This document shows positions 30,002 to 42,277 of a stretch of 64,000 nucleotides of DNA, in pieces. This stretch comes from Heliocybe sulcata (taxonomy: Eukaryota > Basidiomycota > Agaricomycetes > Gloeophyllales > Gloeophyllaceae), in the NCBI GenBank assembly GCA_004369045.1, contig ML213522.1, forward strand, positions 62,001-126,000, read 5' to 3'. The notes beneath the pieces are model-generated. The model did no database searches, had not been told where the DNA came from, and saw only the letters and a program-made list of their open reading frames with translations. How positions within the stretch are numbered: position 1 is the stretch's first letter; each line of letters begins with the position of its first letter. The translations under genes were made by a program, and so were the position numbers.

Positions 30002-32031
30002 TTAAGCCCCCATAGTCCGGCGTCGCTTGCGACTTCCCTTCTTGTTGTCTTGCACACGAACGACAGGATCCTCTTGACTGACTTCTCTTGCTGTGCGAAT
30101 GAACTCTTCGAAGAACGAAGCCAAAGGCCTGAGAGGCTTCGACGCGGCGTCACCTTCAACGTAACAGCCAGATTCTTGTAGCGACGCAGGGGGCCGTTCT
30201 TGCTGTCCAGAGAGCTGCACTGAAGCGGGTGGCATAGCGGTCCGTAAGGAGGCATCGGCAGGCTCATCTAGGAGGACTGAAACTTCCAATCCATCGGTAT
30301 CATCGTGACAATCATTGACATCCCGCTGGCTGTCCAAAGGAACAAAGGAGCTTTCATCATTAGCTTCGGTGGCACTGCAAAGATCGAAGACAGGCCAATC
30401 TTCAGAATCGAGCTGTATATCTGGCTCCTCCGCTTTGACATCCAACGATGCGCCGGAGTGTTGGGTTTCAACTCCAGGATTCTGCTGTGGAGGCCGCATA
30501 TGTCCTGCCTGTGGCAATGATACCGTCCGTAGCCCAAGTCTGCGACGTCCCAAGAGCTCGTTCCTGAGTGATCTGGAATGGAATCAACGGCACATATAAG
30601 GATGGGATGCCATCATGTCTTACGGTCGAAAATCCGTCGTGTCGTCAGCCTCACTGCGAGCAGGTACAAACTTCAGAGGCATACGCGAGGATCCTTCCAT
30701 GGCCCGTGAGCGGAACGTTTTCTGGGCAGTACCACAGTTTCCCGAGAGCTCGTCTGATTGACCTAGGCGGGGCTGTATAGACCAATGTGACAGAGGTTTG
30801 GCATGGGCGTTCAAGAACTGGCGCTTGGCAGAGAAATCAGAAACGGGAAACAAGACAGGCCGTCGCCAAGAGGAAGTCGATGGTTTTCTTTGCGTCTCCT
30901 CATTGTCGGGAGAAAGTACAGCTATTTCAGGTTCGGCAGTAAACTTAAGAGGGCGACGATCGGAGCCGCCGTAGACTGCATCCTCTGGCAAATCAACATG
31001 GGCGAGGACAGCAGCTGTGAACATTCTCTGCGCCAGAGACTTCGGCGGGCGGCGAGGACGACTTTTCCTTTTCCTATTTCTTGTCGCCGACGAGCGCTTT
31101 CTCGAGATTCTGCCGCTGTTAATTTCCGAGACACGAACCGGCCTGCCGCTTTGTACGCTGGATTGGCTGCTGCAATCAATATCCGAGACTGGACCGGAAG
31201 TGCTTCCTTCGGTACTGGGGGACTTGCTTTCGATACGCCTTCGACATCGAGCGCGGTACCGCCTAAGCCGAGCAGATCTGGGAGCGGCTGTATGCGCCTC
31301 TTCCGAGGCGTTATCTGCTTCAAACGTTTGTTCGTCCTCGGATTTCCGAGCGAGAGGATCGTGTCCCTGAGCTTCCAGGAGGGGAGCTTCACCAAAAGTC
31401 CGCAAGGCAGCCGTTCCGGTATAACTTGGTGAGTAGCGATATGGAGTGGCGACAGGAAAGCGGCCAGCAGGTGCCGATGATTCTTGCCTCGTAGGAGAAG
31501 GATCACAGCATGGAGACCCAAGAGCATGAGCGACGGATGGCGGCGACTGATCCAGCATTACAGAGGAAACTCCCGCAGTAGGAGGTAGAGGTGACGGTCG
31601 AAAACCAGCAAGAACAAGAGGAGTCGGCCCGCATACATCGTGCGTAGTCACTACCGTTCGAGGTGATTCATGTCGATGCAAGTAGGAGCCTAGACAAGGG
31701 TCCACCGGCGCTCCTGTTCTTTTTCGTTTCCTCTTGATCTAGTGCGAAGGGTAGACATGTCCTACACAACGAGTGGAAAAAAAGTACCTACTTGCACGAA
31801 ATCGGAGACGACCGACATCTTCACTAATGAGCGGTCATCGACCCCGCTGTGCCGCAACCGCCTACACCGTTCACTGGGGGTCTTCAAGAGTGACGGTAAC
31901 CAAACAAGAGCTAGCGGAGCTACTTGCCGAGCACCTTCTATTGACGGTCCAGGACGGCAATTGCCGTGGGCAAGTTGCCTTGGTCTCTGCCATAACGGAA
32001 AGGAAATAACTGGGATGCCCTCCTCCGCCAT
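30002..32031 (-). CDS. Large orphan disordered protein, basic, Arg/Ser/Pro-rich
   Basis: Not recognised. The first exon from the ATG at 32031 (MAEEGIPVISFPLW) ends SVVSDFVQ before GTAGGT. After the acceptor the frame continues IKRKRKRTGAPVDPCLG through a long open exon (CGPTPLVLAGFRPSPLPPT, RNRKRKSRPRRPPKSLAQRM, AAVLAHVDLPEDAVYGGSD) to DDTTDFRP. A last exon starts near RRRLGLRTVSLPQAGHM and ends NKKGSRKRRRTMGA at 30002. Length is about 620 residues. Several basic clusters could act as nuclear signals and most of it is predicted disordered by composition. Both this gene and the next one downstream (28.3 kb) are minus-strand, hydrophilic and basic at the C-terminus; they may share a nuclear role, but no domain supports this. 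Confidence 0.6.
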
Positions 32032-32346
32032 CCCGAGATCGCCAGGCTTCAAGCTCAAGCCCTGACGATATGAAAGTCTGGCAGCTGCTACTAGCTGCTG
32101 AAGGGATTGACTCCCGTTCTGGAATCTGAGGACCTATCGGCGTCAGAGTTTAGGCAGGTTCATGAAGGACTTGTGGGGTCATGCAGCTTAGAAAGATATC
32201 AAGCTAGCCCACTTCAACCAGCTGGTACTCGGAACATCCTCGTGCTATACTGCTCAAGAGAGTCTTGAAGGCTATCACGCGAAGGTGTTCTTCTTAATCG
32301 TCTCGTGCGCGCCAGTGAGTGTGTATGGGGCTCTTCGTCTTGAAGA

Positions 32347-32957
32347 ATGCTTACGGTGTGTCAATCCGCTCAGGTGCAGGACATGTACCCACTTCACCAA
32401 GCCAACACTCTGACCGTCTCCAAGCCCGCAGGATACGCGCCCACAGCGGTCGAGATGTCGAGGATGCTGGGTCTGGATGATGCAGATATGTGCTTGCTTC
32501 GCGGACAAATCAACAGTCACGGCAACGTCCTCACAGTGTTCGACCGTTTACTCAGCAAATTCGATTCATACGAGCTTTGGCTGGAGGGCGATGATGGATC
32601 AGTTGGTGCAACGCCCTCTGGCACTTGCACTTGCTCACTCGTCCTGTGTAGCCGAATATCTATGATGTCCGCGCACAGCATGAGAAGCTCTGGTGGCTTG
32701 TACAGGCTCCTCGTCGCCGCCTCAAATGCGAGGTCGATCCCTTGGTACTGGCTCACCGCGAAGCAAAGGGTATTCCTCTTCCGCCCCTGCCCAACCGAAA
32801 CTTGATCGCTATTAGCTCAGGTCTTGCTCGCGATTTGTCCGGTGCTGCAGAAGAAGTCCACCAGCTTCTCAAGGACTGGGAGAAGACTTCGGTAATGTCA
32901 AGCGATGGAAGGACTGCACCCTTGCTTCGTCCGCTACTCCTCCGGTCACAGCACTGA
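32347..32957 (+). CDS. Small two-exon hypothetical protein
   Basis: Not recognised. The ATG at 32347 opens MLTVCQSAQVQDMYPLHQAN; the frame continues VSKPAGYAPTAVEMSRMLGL and LLRGQINSHGNVLTVFDRLL to LWLEGDDGS. An intron from GTTGGT to CTGTGTAG rejoins in phase 0 with PNIYDVRAQHEKLWWLVQAP, EVDPLVLAHREAKGIPLPPL and RDLSGAAEEVHQLLKDWEK, ending LLLRSQH. The first codons may belong to intron if an upstream exon is joined at the CTCAG before GTGCAGGAC. Short, soluble, no known motif. It ends only 56 bp from the convergent MetRS stop. Confidence 0.5.
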
Positions 32958-33013
32958 ACAGCATCTTTCAATAACAAACTTAACACTACACTGGCGCGTT
33001 TGCGAAGAACAGA

Positions 33014-35782
33014 TCAAGCTGATTGCTTTTGTAAGCTGATAAGCTCAGCCTTCAGCTTCTTCAGAATCTCCACATTCGCCGCAATCTCATCCTCCGTCTC
33101 TTTCGTCTTCGGCCGGCTCTTGAGCTCCCTAACCACATTGCCCTGGTCAGCAACCTTCTGCTCCCAAGCCAGCACTTCCGGGGACTTCGGCGCATCTGCC
33201 TTACTAGCAGCAACCTTTTTTGCAGCGGCGGCAGCCTTCCGCTTAGACATGCCCGGAGCAACATGCGTCGCATCCGCCTTCGTGTCAGCAGGAGGGGCAG
33301 CGCTGCTCGGCTGCCCGCCGAACTTTGCGCGCCACGCATCCGCCATCTTTTCGTCAATCCTCTTGAACAGATGCTCCGGCTTGCCGATCTGATGACCTGG
33401 CAAAATATCAATTGAAAAGACATCGGGCACGGACCGCGGCGGCGCGTTGATCTGCTCGAGAATCGACTCTGAGGTTGCCGGCATGAAGGGGTGGATGAGC
33501 GCCGACAAGACATAGATCAAGTTCAAAGCCCGTGTAACCACCTGTGCGCAGCGCTTCGGGTTCTCGGTCATGAGCGCCTTGCTCAGGCCGGACGCCTGCA
33601 AGTACGTGTTGCCACGGCTCGAGAGGAGCATGACGGTCTGCAAGCCGAGACGCAACTTGACGGATTCCATGGCGTCAGTGTACTCCTTGATCAGAGCATT
33701 CACGTCGGAGACAAATTCGGCGTCGACCTCATCATTGGGTGACAGAGGACCTGGTACGTCGCCTTCGGGAAGAACACCGTTGTACTGGCTGGAGATGAAC
33801 TTCGTGGCGCGGTTGACGAAGTTGCCGAAGCTACGGAAGAAGATCAGAGAATAGACGGGACTCCCGAGATTATGTTACCTACTTGTTGAGAAGAATGTTG
33901 TTGTTCGCTGCGATCTGTTTGGAATGGTGGCCGTGTAAGCGGACTTTTATAAGTTAACGACAGGGAAGACATACACATTCATCCCATGAGAACATGGCGT
34001 CGGACGACTCCGGCCGTACGGACAGAAGATAAAATCTCCAAACGGTTGAGGGAATTCCAGTCTCCTTAGCAGCAGGCCCGAACACACCACGATTGTGGCT
34101 TTTCGAGAACTTGCCACCCTCGTAGTTCAAGTACTCTGCATACATGTGAGGAAGAGCTGAGAGTTGGGGGGTAGTAGACTCACCCGTGGTGGACAAGTGG
34201 TGCAGCGTCGTCCAGGGCCGTCCATCACCCAGTTGAATGGCTGGGAAGTAAATGGTATGGAAGTACACGTTGTCCTTGCCCATGAACTGGTACAGACGGA
34301 CGTTCTGGTGGTTGAACCACCATTGCTTCCATTCTGGCGTGTAGTTTGCTGTAATACTCGGGTATCCGATAGGTGCATCGAACTAGGCAGCGAGATCAGA
34401 AGGGCACCTTCCACCGCATTGCGACCACGTACCCAAACATCTGCGTGGGACAGACGTCAGTTAGAGAAAGCAATTACAGGACCAGCGAACTCACATAACA
34501 CCTTTCCTCTCATAGCCTCATCCTCTGGACCTTCAATCGGCACAGGCACACCCCACTGCAGATCTCGCGTCACAGGACTCGGGCGCAAGCCCTGCTTCAT
34601 CCTCGCATCCACGATCTCTCCCTCAGCGTTGATAACCGAATTAGGACTCCACTTCCCTTCCTTGTACGACTTCTTGATCCACGCTTCCGTGCGAGGCTGG
34701 AGTTTGTCCAGCTTCACGTACATGTGTTCCGAAGAACGGGTGGTCACGGTGTGTCCGCGGTTGACGAGGCAACGCGGATTGATGAGGTCAACAGCATCGA
34801 GGGTCCGAGCGCAGACGTCGCATTGATCTCCCCGTGCGTCCTGCGCAGCGTTAAGCGAGTTTAGAAAAATGGATGCTCGGGTCTAACGTACATCAGCACC
34901 GCAGTGAGGGCATGTACCTTCTACGAAACGATCTGCAAGGAATCTGCAGTATTATGAGAGGGTGAGATGCTATGGAGTGCAAGAGCTCACTTGGAACAGC
35001 CTTCACAGTACGTCTGCTCTTTCGTCTGCTTCTCTAGGTAGTCGTTATGTTTGAGATGTAAGTAGATACTCTGCGAAATCCTGCAGCTCAACATTAGGAA
35101 GGTCCGTTTCCCGGATGGTAAGACCCACTCGCTATGAAGGGGCGTTGAAGTCCTCCCAAAGTAGTCGAACCTACCATCGATCAGTATGCGCGTGCGGTAA
35201 TTCCACGAGCAAACGTACCCGATCTCGAACCACTTGTATGTCTCCCTATGCAACTCGTTGTACTTATCGCAGAGCTCCTTTGGTGTCACGCCCTCCTTTA
35301 ATGCCTGCGTCTCTGTCGCGGTACCGTATTCATCCGTGCCGCATATATACAGCGTCCTTCGGTTTCTAGTGCCTGATAGTGCACTTCCCTGAGCCTATCG
35401 CACGCACAGGGAGCAGTTGAACGTACGGTTATATCTGGGGACTTTAGATGAGAAAACATCCTGAACAGAGGGATACCGGTACATGCCTCGCAAACACATC
35501 CGCGCTGAGCGTGCTCCCGATGATGTTCCCTTTCGTGCAAGCTCTCAAGGTAGGTCCAAGCTGAGTGCAGCATACTCACCGAGATGAGGAACGTTATTGC
35601 AGTAAGGCAGTGCAGACGTGATCAAAACATTCTTTTCTCCCTCCTTGGGTAATCTGTCAGGCGCAGTGGTCAGTTTGCGATCGCCACTTGATAGTCATTC
35701 GACCCGACATTGCTTCGCCCGGAGGAAAGCTGGTACGCAGCAGAGAATCTGCGTCCCTGATTTTTCGTGCTGCTGTCGACAT
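33014..35782 (-). CDS. MES1: Methionyl-tRNA synthetase, cytosolic
   Basis: Class I aminoacyl-tRNA synthetase charging tRNA-Met in the cytosol. Order of motifs: [29 protein letters not shown] (HIGH-type), [33 protein letters not shown], zinc-knuckle cysteines ([16 protein letters not shown] region), [41 protein letters not shown] (KMSKS-type), [14 protein letters not shown], and an anticodon-binding helical domain ([20 protein letters not shown]). The C-terminal about 100 residues are Ala/Lys-rich and helical ([10 protein letters not shown], then [14 protein letters not shown]), a WHEP-like RNA-binding or coiled tail. The start is taken at the ATG at 35782 ([11 protein letters not shown]), spliced to LPKEGEKN; the exact first intron is uncertain. 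Many short introns are present. Confidence 0.94.
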
Positions 35783-36434
35783 GAAGCGAATACTGCAAAA
35801 AGACCTATAATACAAGAACAGAGGTGATCGATGAAGGAGCGACAGGATGACTAGCACGCGCTGCAGTAACTGCGAGCGCTTTGGCGGTGACTCGACATTG
35901 TAGTGGAGATCGTTATCGGGAAAATATTGTAAAGGTGTCCGGGGCTCTGCACTTCAGAGCTGGAAATGGCAGCAGTACTATAATCAAGTGCAACCTTGCA
36001 GTCTTTGAAAATGCATATACAGCCATCCTCTTCTATTCGAAAGATAATTGGAGGATAGTATAGCTGAATGGTGGAAATCCAGAGACTTCACAATCGATGA
36101 TACTAGGCAGTACTGTCCAGGGTCTACAAAGGAGCACGCGAACAGCACAGCCACGTACGATCTCGCTTCGTTCCAAGCTTCCGCCCTACAGTCCCTTCAG
36201 TCCCTTCGTGCATCCCGTGCGAGAACCTAGAGAGAGCGCGGCCGTCGCGAGAGCATGTAGTTCCTCGAGTTGCACACAGAGATATTACGACGCGTGAAGA
36301 CTCGTAGCGAGGGGAAACGATCACTACGATGCAGCAATAGTCCGAGTTACACGAGATATTAATACAGACAGTCAGGTCGCGCATTTGTCCATCGCCCTAC
36401 AGCAGTGGAGATATCTCTCGGTAGAGTCAGCCAA
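35783..36434. other. MES1 promoter and 3' flank of the ferric reductase gene
   Basis: About 650 bp with only short open frames in all phases; no gene supported. Confidence 0.5.
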
Positions 36435-38861
36435 TCACGCATAGCCAAATGATTCCACGTGCAGCGTGATGCTAGGTGCACCTTTCAAGATGCTGTTCGG
36501 CCCAGCAAAAGGATTCACCCGCAGAGAGGACCTAACAGCCCTCGCTATGCCCTGGGAGCCACAAACTATAGAGCATATTAAGGATCTTGAAATAGGGTAT
36601 AGAACGAGCCACTCACCACAAACGCTCGTATGTCCGGAGGCACCATACAACTCGCTATGGATCAGTCTGTCGAATGCAGGCCGGGAGTATGACACCTGCA
36701 CAGCCCGCAAATCAAACAAGTCGACGCCGGTGCTGGTCTTCTCCAAGTCAAACGGCTCGCTGTGACCGGTATCCAAGGACTCCGTACTTCTCGCCGGCAT
36801 CCCACCTAGATTCAAGTTCACGTTCACTTGCGCAGGCAAGTCAATTGAGGACGTGGATGATGCTGTTATGTAGATGGAAACGGAGATTGACATGCTACCC
36901 GGAGCGAGCGACAGGGCCTTCACTATGGCGGGCGACACCCACCGAAGGTGACCTGGGGATCAAAGTGAGGAGGTGGTGGCAAGCATCAAAGATGGTACGT
37001 ACTCGAGTCCCGGATGGACCAGATGAAGTGCACCCTTCGGCATCTGCCATTTTTCGCCAAAGACAGAAGCAGGGGCAGGGTGTACGAGATGCCCGTTCCG
37101 CCTGATATCAGGAGTTAGCATGCAGTGATGAGTCCATAGGTGCAACCATACCTGCAATGAGTACCACAGTGTCTGAGCTATCAAGGTCAGGAGACGATCC
37201 GTATGGTCCATCCAGCAGCACTGTCATCGCTGATTCGCCCTTCTGCGATACCTTATCAGCCAGGCGCTTAGTGAACCCAGTCCGGGCGCTTATGAGGAAG
37301 ACGACGTCATTCCAGTGCTCCTTCCCCTTCTCCTCCGACCCTGATTCACCCGCCAGGTCGGCGTCGTGTATGCTTGCAATGGAGAATGGGTGCGCCTCGA
37401 TCGGAAGAGTCGAGACGGAGGGTACAATAATGTATGATAATTGACCGGGGGACCAGCAGAAGCCCGGAGGGCGAGGAACGCGCAGTCGCACGAGATCGGG
37501 TGCAAGCATATCTGCACGGGCGGAGCTTTCTTGGCTTTCCGTGGATTTGGAGCGGATAAGTCGGGGTGACACAGCGTAGATGATGACACGGAGCAAGCGA
37601 ATGAAGCGGTCCAAGCCCCACACAAGGAAAGAAGGCCAGACGTATTGCTGGAAGCTACATGAATCGTGGAGGTTTAGCACTGGGATAGAAGTGGATTATC
37701 GGATGAGGCGTACTTGAAATTAGCAGTGTGATACACCGCCCCGAGGAGAACGACACTACAGCACGAAACATCTACATGTCAATATCGTGGATCGATAGAG
37801 AGACGTGTCACTCACAAGGCTAGAGCGAAGTGCATGTAGAAGAAGAACTCGTAGGCCACAGCGCGGATTGGACGAAGTGAAACTATGGCGAGCAGGCTGA
37901 ACGCGAACACGGATACGTATCCGAGGTTGAGCCAGGTAGTGCCGATTTCGTCGGCATCGATCCTGAATTGCAAAAATGAGACTGGGCTTTCCTTCAGTCC
38001 CCACCATGCTTACCCGTCAGCCACCGCCAGCTAATTGCAGATATAAATCAATGAGCCCCCACCGTTGTATCACAAGCAAGAACTCACTTTGGATCCGGCA
38101 TGAAGCCATAATAGTACAAGTAGTACGCGAGCAGACATACGATGGAGATTATTCATCTGCAACGACTGAGTCAGCCAGGAAAAGGCGAGAACGACGAATA
38201 AGCTCTACCTTCTCGTAACTGATGCCAGTGAGAACTGAGGCACAAACGTGGGTCCAAGGTGAGCAAGGGACTAGATGAGATACGTACGAGTGAGGACGTT
38301 ATTCTTGGTACCCAGAACAGTAATGAGCGGAAATTGGCTGGCGGCCAGTGTACCAGCCCGATTGCTGTAAAAGCTCCAGTCGAACTTGACACCCTCCAGA
38401 TCCGTCGCTATGGGGAGGAAGAGTCACCATTAAAATTGTTCTACAAATGCAGTAAGACTGGACTCACTATTGACCAAGGCCCAAACGAAGAGGACCAATA
38501 TATAGGCGAACGTCACGAACATATCCGCAAGACAGATGGAGTAGGATTTCCCTATCTGCAGAGTGGAGCGGAAGGCAATGACACGCCAGGCATTGGCCGC
38601 AGCTGTTGGAATCCTGCGGAGGGAGGTAGTGCCTCTACTCAAGGACGTCGGGCTGGCCAGTTCAGGATCGGACCCATAAGAGCCGCCGGTCTGAGAAGAC
38701 GGTGCCCGCCGTCGATGCAGCCTTTGGAGAACGAACGAGATCACGCGGACAAGAGAGAGCAAAAATATGAAGCTAGCGACGAAATACCAGATTTCCTTCG
38801 GGTACGTCTTAGCGAGAGCGACCCGGATGGTCTTGTCCGTGACCTTGGTTGCTCCAGGCAT
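36435..38861 (-). CDS. FRE-type ferric/cupric reductase transmembrane component
   Basis: Flavocytochrome that moves electrons from NADPH through FAD and two haems to extracellular Fe3+/Cu2+, the first step of reductive iron uptake. From the ATG at 38861 (MPGATKVTDKTIRVAL): an N-terminal helix (IWYFVASFIFLLSLVRVISF), a long loop, then helices with FDWSFYSNRAGTLAASQFPL and NNLHRMSARVLLVLLWLHAG, whose histidines fit haem ligands. A helix VAYEFFFYMHFALAL follows, then the FAD domain with RVPRPPGFCWSPGQL and AHPFSIAS (HPFT-type motif). The NADPH domain has LLDGPYGSS, the cysteine-glycine motif VVCGSQGIARAVR, and ends LHVESFGYA. About 9 short introns. It is divergent from the OPT transporter, with about 430 bp between. 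A TATA element lies on the minus strand about 55 bp before the ATG. Confidence 0.92.
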
Positions 38862-39289
38862 AGTTCCGACCGGCGGTTCTTAGGGATGAGACTGAACAAA
38901 CAGCTCCTGTCCATTATATACAGTTTGATGCGTTGATCAAGTCACCAGCATGTATAATTAAACACAGTTCGCAGGGGAGTTATGCACCCGTAGCTTTGAC
39001 GACGAACACATTGCCATGCAGAAATAGACAGTTGACATCTTCTTTGCGGTGACAGCACGGCCATTGAACATGCACTCTGCACGCAGTCTATCCAGGACAA
39101 ATAAGAAGCTGCAGCGGTGCTCTAACGTATCATTCAGTGAGAATAGAGGTGGCAGATTGAGGCAAGAAGTAATTGTGGCGTGGCATCGGTCCGTTCAGTG
39201 AATTGCCGGTGTGGCGCGGACTTGAAAGCGCTAGCTACCGTCTACGCTGAGCGCAGCGAGCGTCGAGTACAAGCTGTCCGTCGTCCGCG
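38862..39289. promoter_or_regulatory. Divergent region between ferric reductase and OPT transporter
   Basis: About 428 bp. On the minus strand a TATATAA box (38915-38921) stands about 55 bp before the reductase ATG. I looked for GATA-type iron-repressor sites (ATCWGATAA) and found none complete, so iron control cannot be read from this region. Confidence 0.5.
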
Positions 39290-41962
39290 ATGTCGGCGTG
39301 GACCTGTATCAGGTTCGCGAAAGGATCTCATCGACACGTACCCTGTCTCATGATCCGTGTTGTCTCAGAAGATATATTGGACAGGGTATCCGCCCGAGCG
39401 GTACATCACAGGCTGAATTCACGGTTTGTTACAATCCTTTCAACCTTGCGACGAGTACCGCTCATGGGACCGCAACTAGCTCCCAGCGGTTCTCCTGGGT
39501 CTCTTGATAGGCTGCCTCTTGTGCTTTACGAACTTATACTTCGGCCTGCAGACAGGATGGATAAGCATGTACGTGACTTCGCTCTCATGATCGTGTCCGC
39601 GTTGTGATACCCTGCTCCTCGCAGGATGTCCCTACAGTCTGCTCTCATTGGGTTTCTTATATCCCGTCTACTTCCGAAGCCAATGACCCCTCAAGAGAAC
39701 ATTGTTCTGCAAACCACGGCGGTCGCGACGGGAACAGTACGTACATTATGATTTCTCTGCGTAATCTCACAGTCCTGATTCGCTCAACGACAGATGCCTC
39801 TTGCTGCCGGTTTTGTGGGTATCCTTCCCGCCCTGGGACTCCTTGATGAGGAGCGAGATGGCGTACCCCCTCTACATCTCTCATGGATCGCCGCAGTAGG
39901 TTGGTCATGCGCTGTGGCCTTCTTTGGGTAAGTACTGAGAATGATTTTCCGAGATAGCTCTAATCAAATTTATCTTTCAGTGTGTTCCTTTCCCCGCCTA
40001 TCCGGAAACAGGTGGTATGCACGCACACACCTCGAGAATTAGCATTATGACACTACGATCCGCTCTAGATTATCGAAGAGCAACTCCCTTTTCCATCCGG
40101 GACGGCAACGGCCCAACTGATCTCCGTGCTGCACAAACTACCTCCCCCGGATACGACAATCCGCAGGCGCCATACAGGTTACCAAGCGCTTACAGTCGAG
40201 GACGGGGATGATGGCCACTTTCCGGATACACCTGCGACTGCCGATGTTGTCGAAACCGTGGAGCCTCCAGCGCAAGAACCTGTGGAACAAAAGGAAAGCT
40301 GGATGGCGTTATTATGGAGTTTCGTAGCTTCTGGTATCATGACAGTAAGCGGAATCGAGCGTAACGTTTATCTTCGCGACTTACTCGCCTTCCTCAGCTC
40401 CTTGCTTATTTCTTCCCTATCGTCTTCTCCATACCTCTCTTCGGCAATTATCTAGCTAAAGAATGGTTGTGGTCTTTCACACCAAGTTTGTCATACATTG
40501 GGCAAGGTGGGCATCCGTAGATAAACACTTCCACGATCTCGTTAACGGACTTAACAGGTATCATCATGGGTTTCCCAACCACGCTGAGCATGAATCTTGT
40601 AAGGTCCCCGTTTCCTGCTATAGTCCAAAGTGTAATCATCTCGCAGGGCATGCTTGTCGGCTGGGGCATCCTCTCTCCCCTCTCGAAATACAGTGGGTGG
40701 GCACCAGGCCCCGTCGGTGACATGAGCATCGGTGCGCGCGGCTGGATCCTTTGGGTCTCTCTGGCCATCATGTGCGCCGACAGCGCTGTATCCCTTTTAC
40801 CCGTTATTGCCGAATTTATTACGAAGGAACTCCGCAAGCGCCGGGGCGACGATGCCGCGGAGCATCTCAAGGATAACAATGAGGTGGAAACGGAGGATAG
40901 ACTGGTGCCGAACAGCTGGGTGCTGTGGGGACTTGGGTTTAGTGTCCTTCTTGGCATATTGTTGGTTTGGCTTGTTTTTGGTAACGAAGGTATCAAGCCA
41001 TGGGCAACCGTGGTGGGGTTCATTATGGGTGGATTGCTTAGTATTCTTGGGTACGTCGTTCTGCAGTATATTTGGCCGATAATGGGCTTACCATTATTGG
41101 GCAGTGTACGTGCGCTTGGTGAGACGGATCTAAACCCCGTCAGTGGGCTGGGAAAGATCAGTCAGTTGTTGTTTGCTGTCATCCAACCGGGCAACATCGT
41201 CGCAAATATTATCGCTGGTGGAGTAGCTGAAGCTGGCGCGCAACAGTACGCTTTTTCATAGCTAACGACGCGGGCATCCTGATCATAGGGAATTCTTCAT
41301 GGCAGAGCTGGTGATCTCATGCAAGACCTGAAGACTGGTCATCTTATACACGCATCCCCACGAGCGCAGTTCTACGGCCAACTGATCGGGTCGGCCCTGT
41401 CGATCGTCGTAACCTCCACGGCGTACAACTTATATAGTCGGGCTTACACCATTCCTGGGCCGTCCTTCCCTGCGCCTACAGCATACGTGTGGCTGAGTCT
41501 AGCGCGTCTGCTACGTAAGTATCTGCGCTCTCCTGATGGTTGGCTTTCGATTGACACTTAATGGCGAACGCAGGGGATGGTCAATTACCGGCGAAGAGCG
41601 GGTTGTTCATGCTCGTGTTCGCGCTGATCTTTGGGGCAATCGCCGGCTTGAAGGCTTATGCCGTCCGCCGTCAACCGCCCTACGCCAAGTGGATACCATC
41701 TGGTGTCGCATTCGCAATAGGATTCCTGAACACGCCTTCGTTCTCCCTGGCTAGGTTGGTCGGAGGCATCACCGAATACGTTTACCATAGACGTGTAGTC
41801 AAAGACGGTCATGATATCAGGCTGATCATTATCGCTAGTGGGTTCGTCCTCGGCGAGGGCGTCATTAGCGTTGTCTCTCTCGTCCTGAGGACTTTCGGGG
41901 TGGGGGTCACAAGTTGTTGGGGGTGTGGGCATGGGCTTTGTTCTGGTTGTCCTGCTTCATAG
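39290..41962 (+). CDS. OPT-family oligopeptide/metal-peptide transporter (YGL114w-like)
   Basis: Multi-spanning proton-coupled OPT transporter of the small YGL114w-like branch. Recognisable blocks in order: EFT-LPAVLLGLLIGCLLCF, TNLYFGLQTGWISM, MSLQSALIGFLISRLLPK, MTPQENIVLQTTAVATGT, PLAAGFVGILPALGLLDEE, a hydrophilic loop, KESWMALLWSFVASGIMT, SYIGQGG, GIIMGFPTTLSMN, VGWGILSPLSKYSGWAPGPV, RGWILWVSLAIMCADSAVSL, LPLLGSVRALGETDLNP, QLLFAVIQPGNIVANIIAGG, AGAQQ-AGDLMQDLKTGHLI, RAQFYGQLIGSALSIVV, and the final helices to 41962. The 5' end is uncertain: upstream of EFT two short exons can be drawn (around YQ-KIYWTGYPPERYITG) but the phase does not close cleanly, so the start could lie at or before 39290. 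Relatives carry peptides, glutathione or metal chelates; the substrate is unknown here. Confidence 0.88.
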
Positions 41963-42277
41963 ATGTCCTTGATAGTGCACGTGTAGTAAGTATACTTAGA
42001 AGGTTCATGGGCCTGTAGCGCTATGTATGTTATACAATCATATGACAAGATGCTGGACAGTAAATCGTGTATTCCCTACCGAACTGCTTCTGTCTTCCCT
42101 ATGGTTCAGAAATGACAGTACACTGCCGTTCAAGTTCCACACTATCGGTGTGAGAATCGAGGGACGCGCATCTTCACCCTGACCCAATTGCACGATTGTG
42201 CTCCAAGTCTCCAGGAAGTGTCTTGGTCAAATCCCCGCTCTCCACGTCAGGCTGAGTGGAAAGCATTCAGGGAGGCC
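41963..42277. other. Convergent 3' flanks of OPT and DUF6534 genes
   Basis: About 315 bp between opposing stops, no gene seen. Confidence 0.5.

Noticed and set aside
30922-31527. Alternative frame of 201 codons inside the orphan gene, and a 209-codon plus frame at 30803-31432
   Set aside because: Both are shadows of the longer frame that joins cleanly to upstream and downstream exons.
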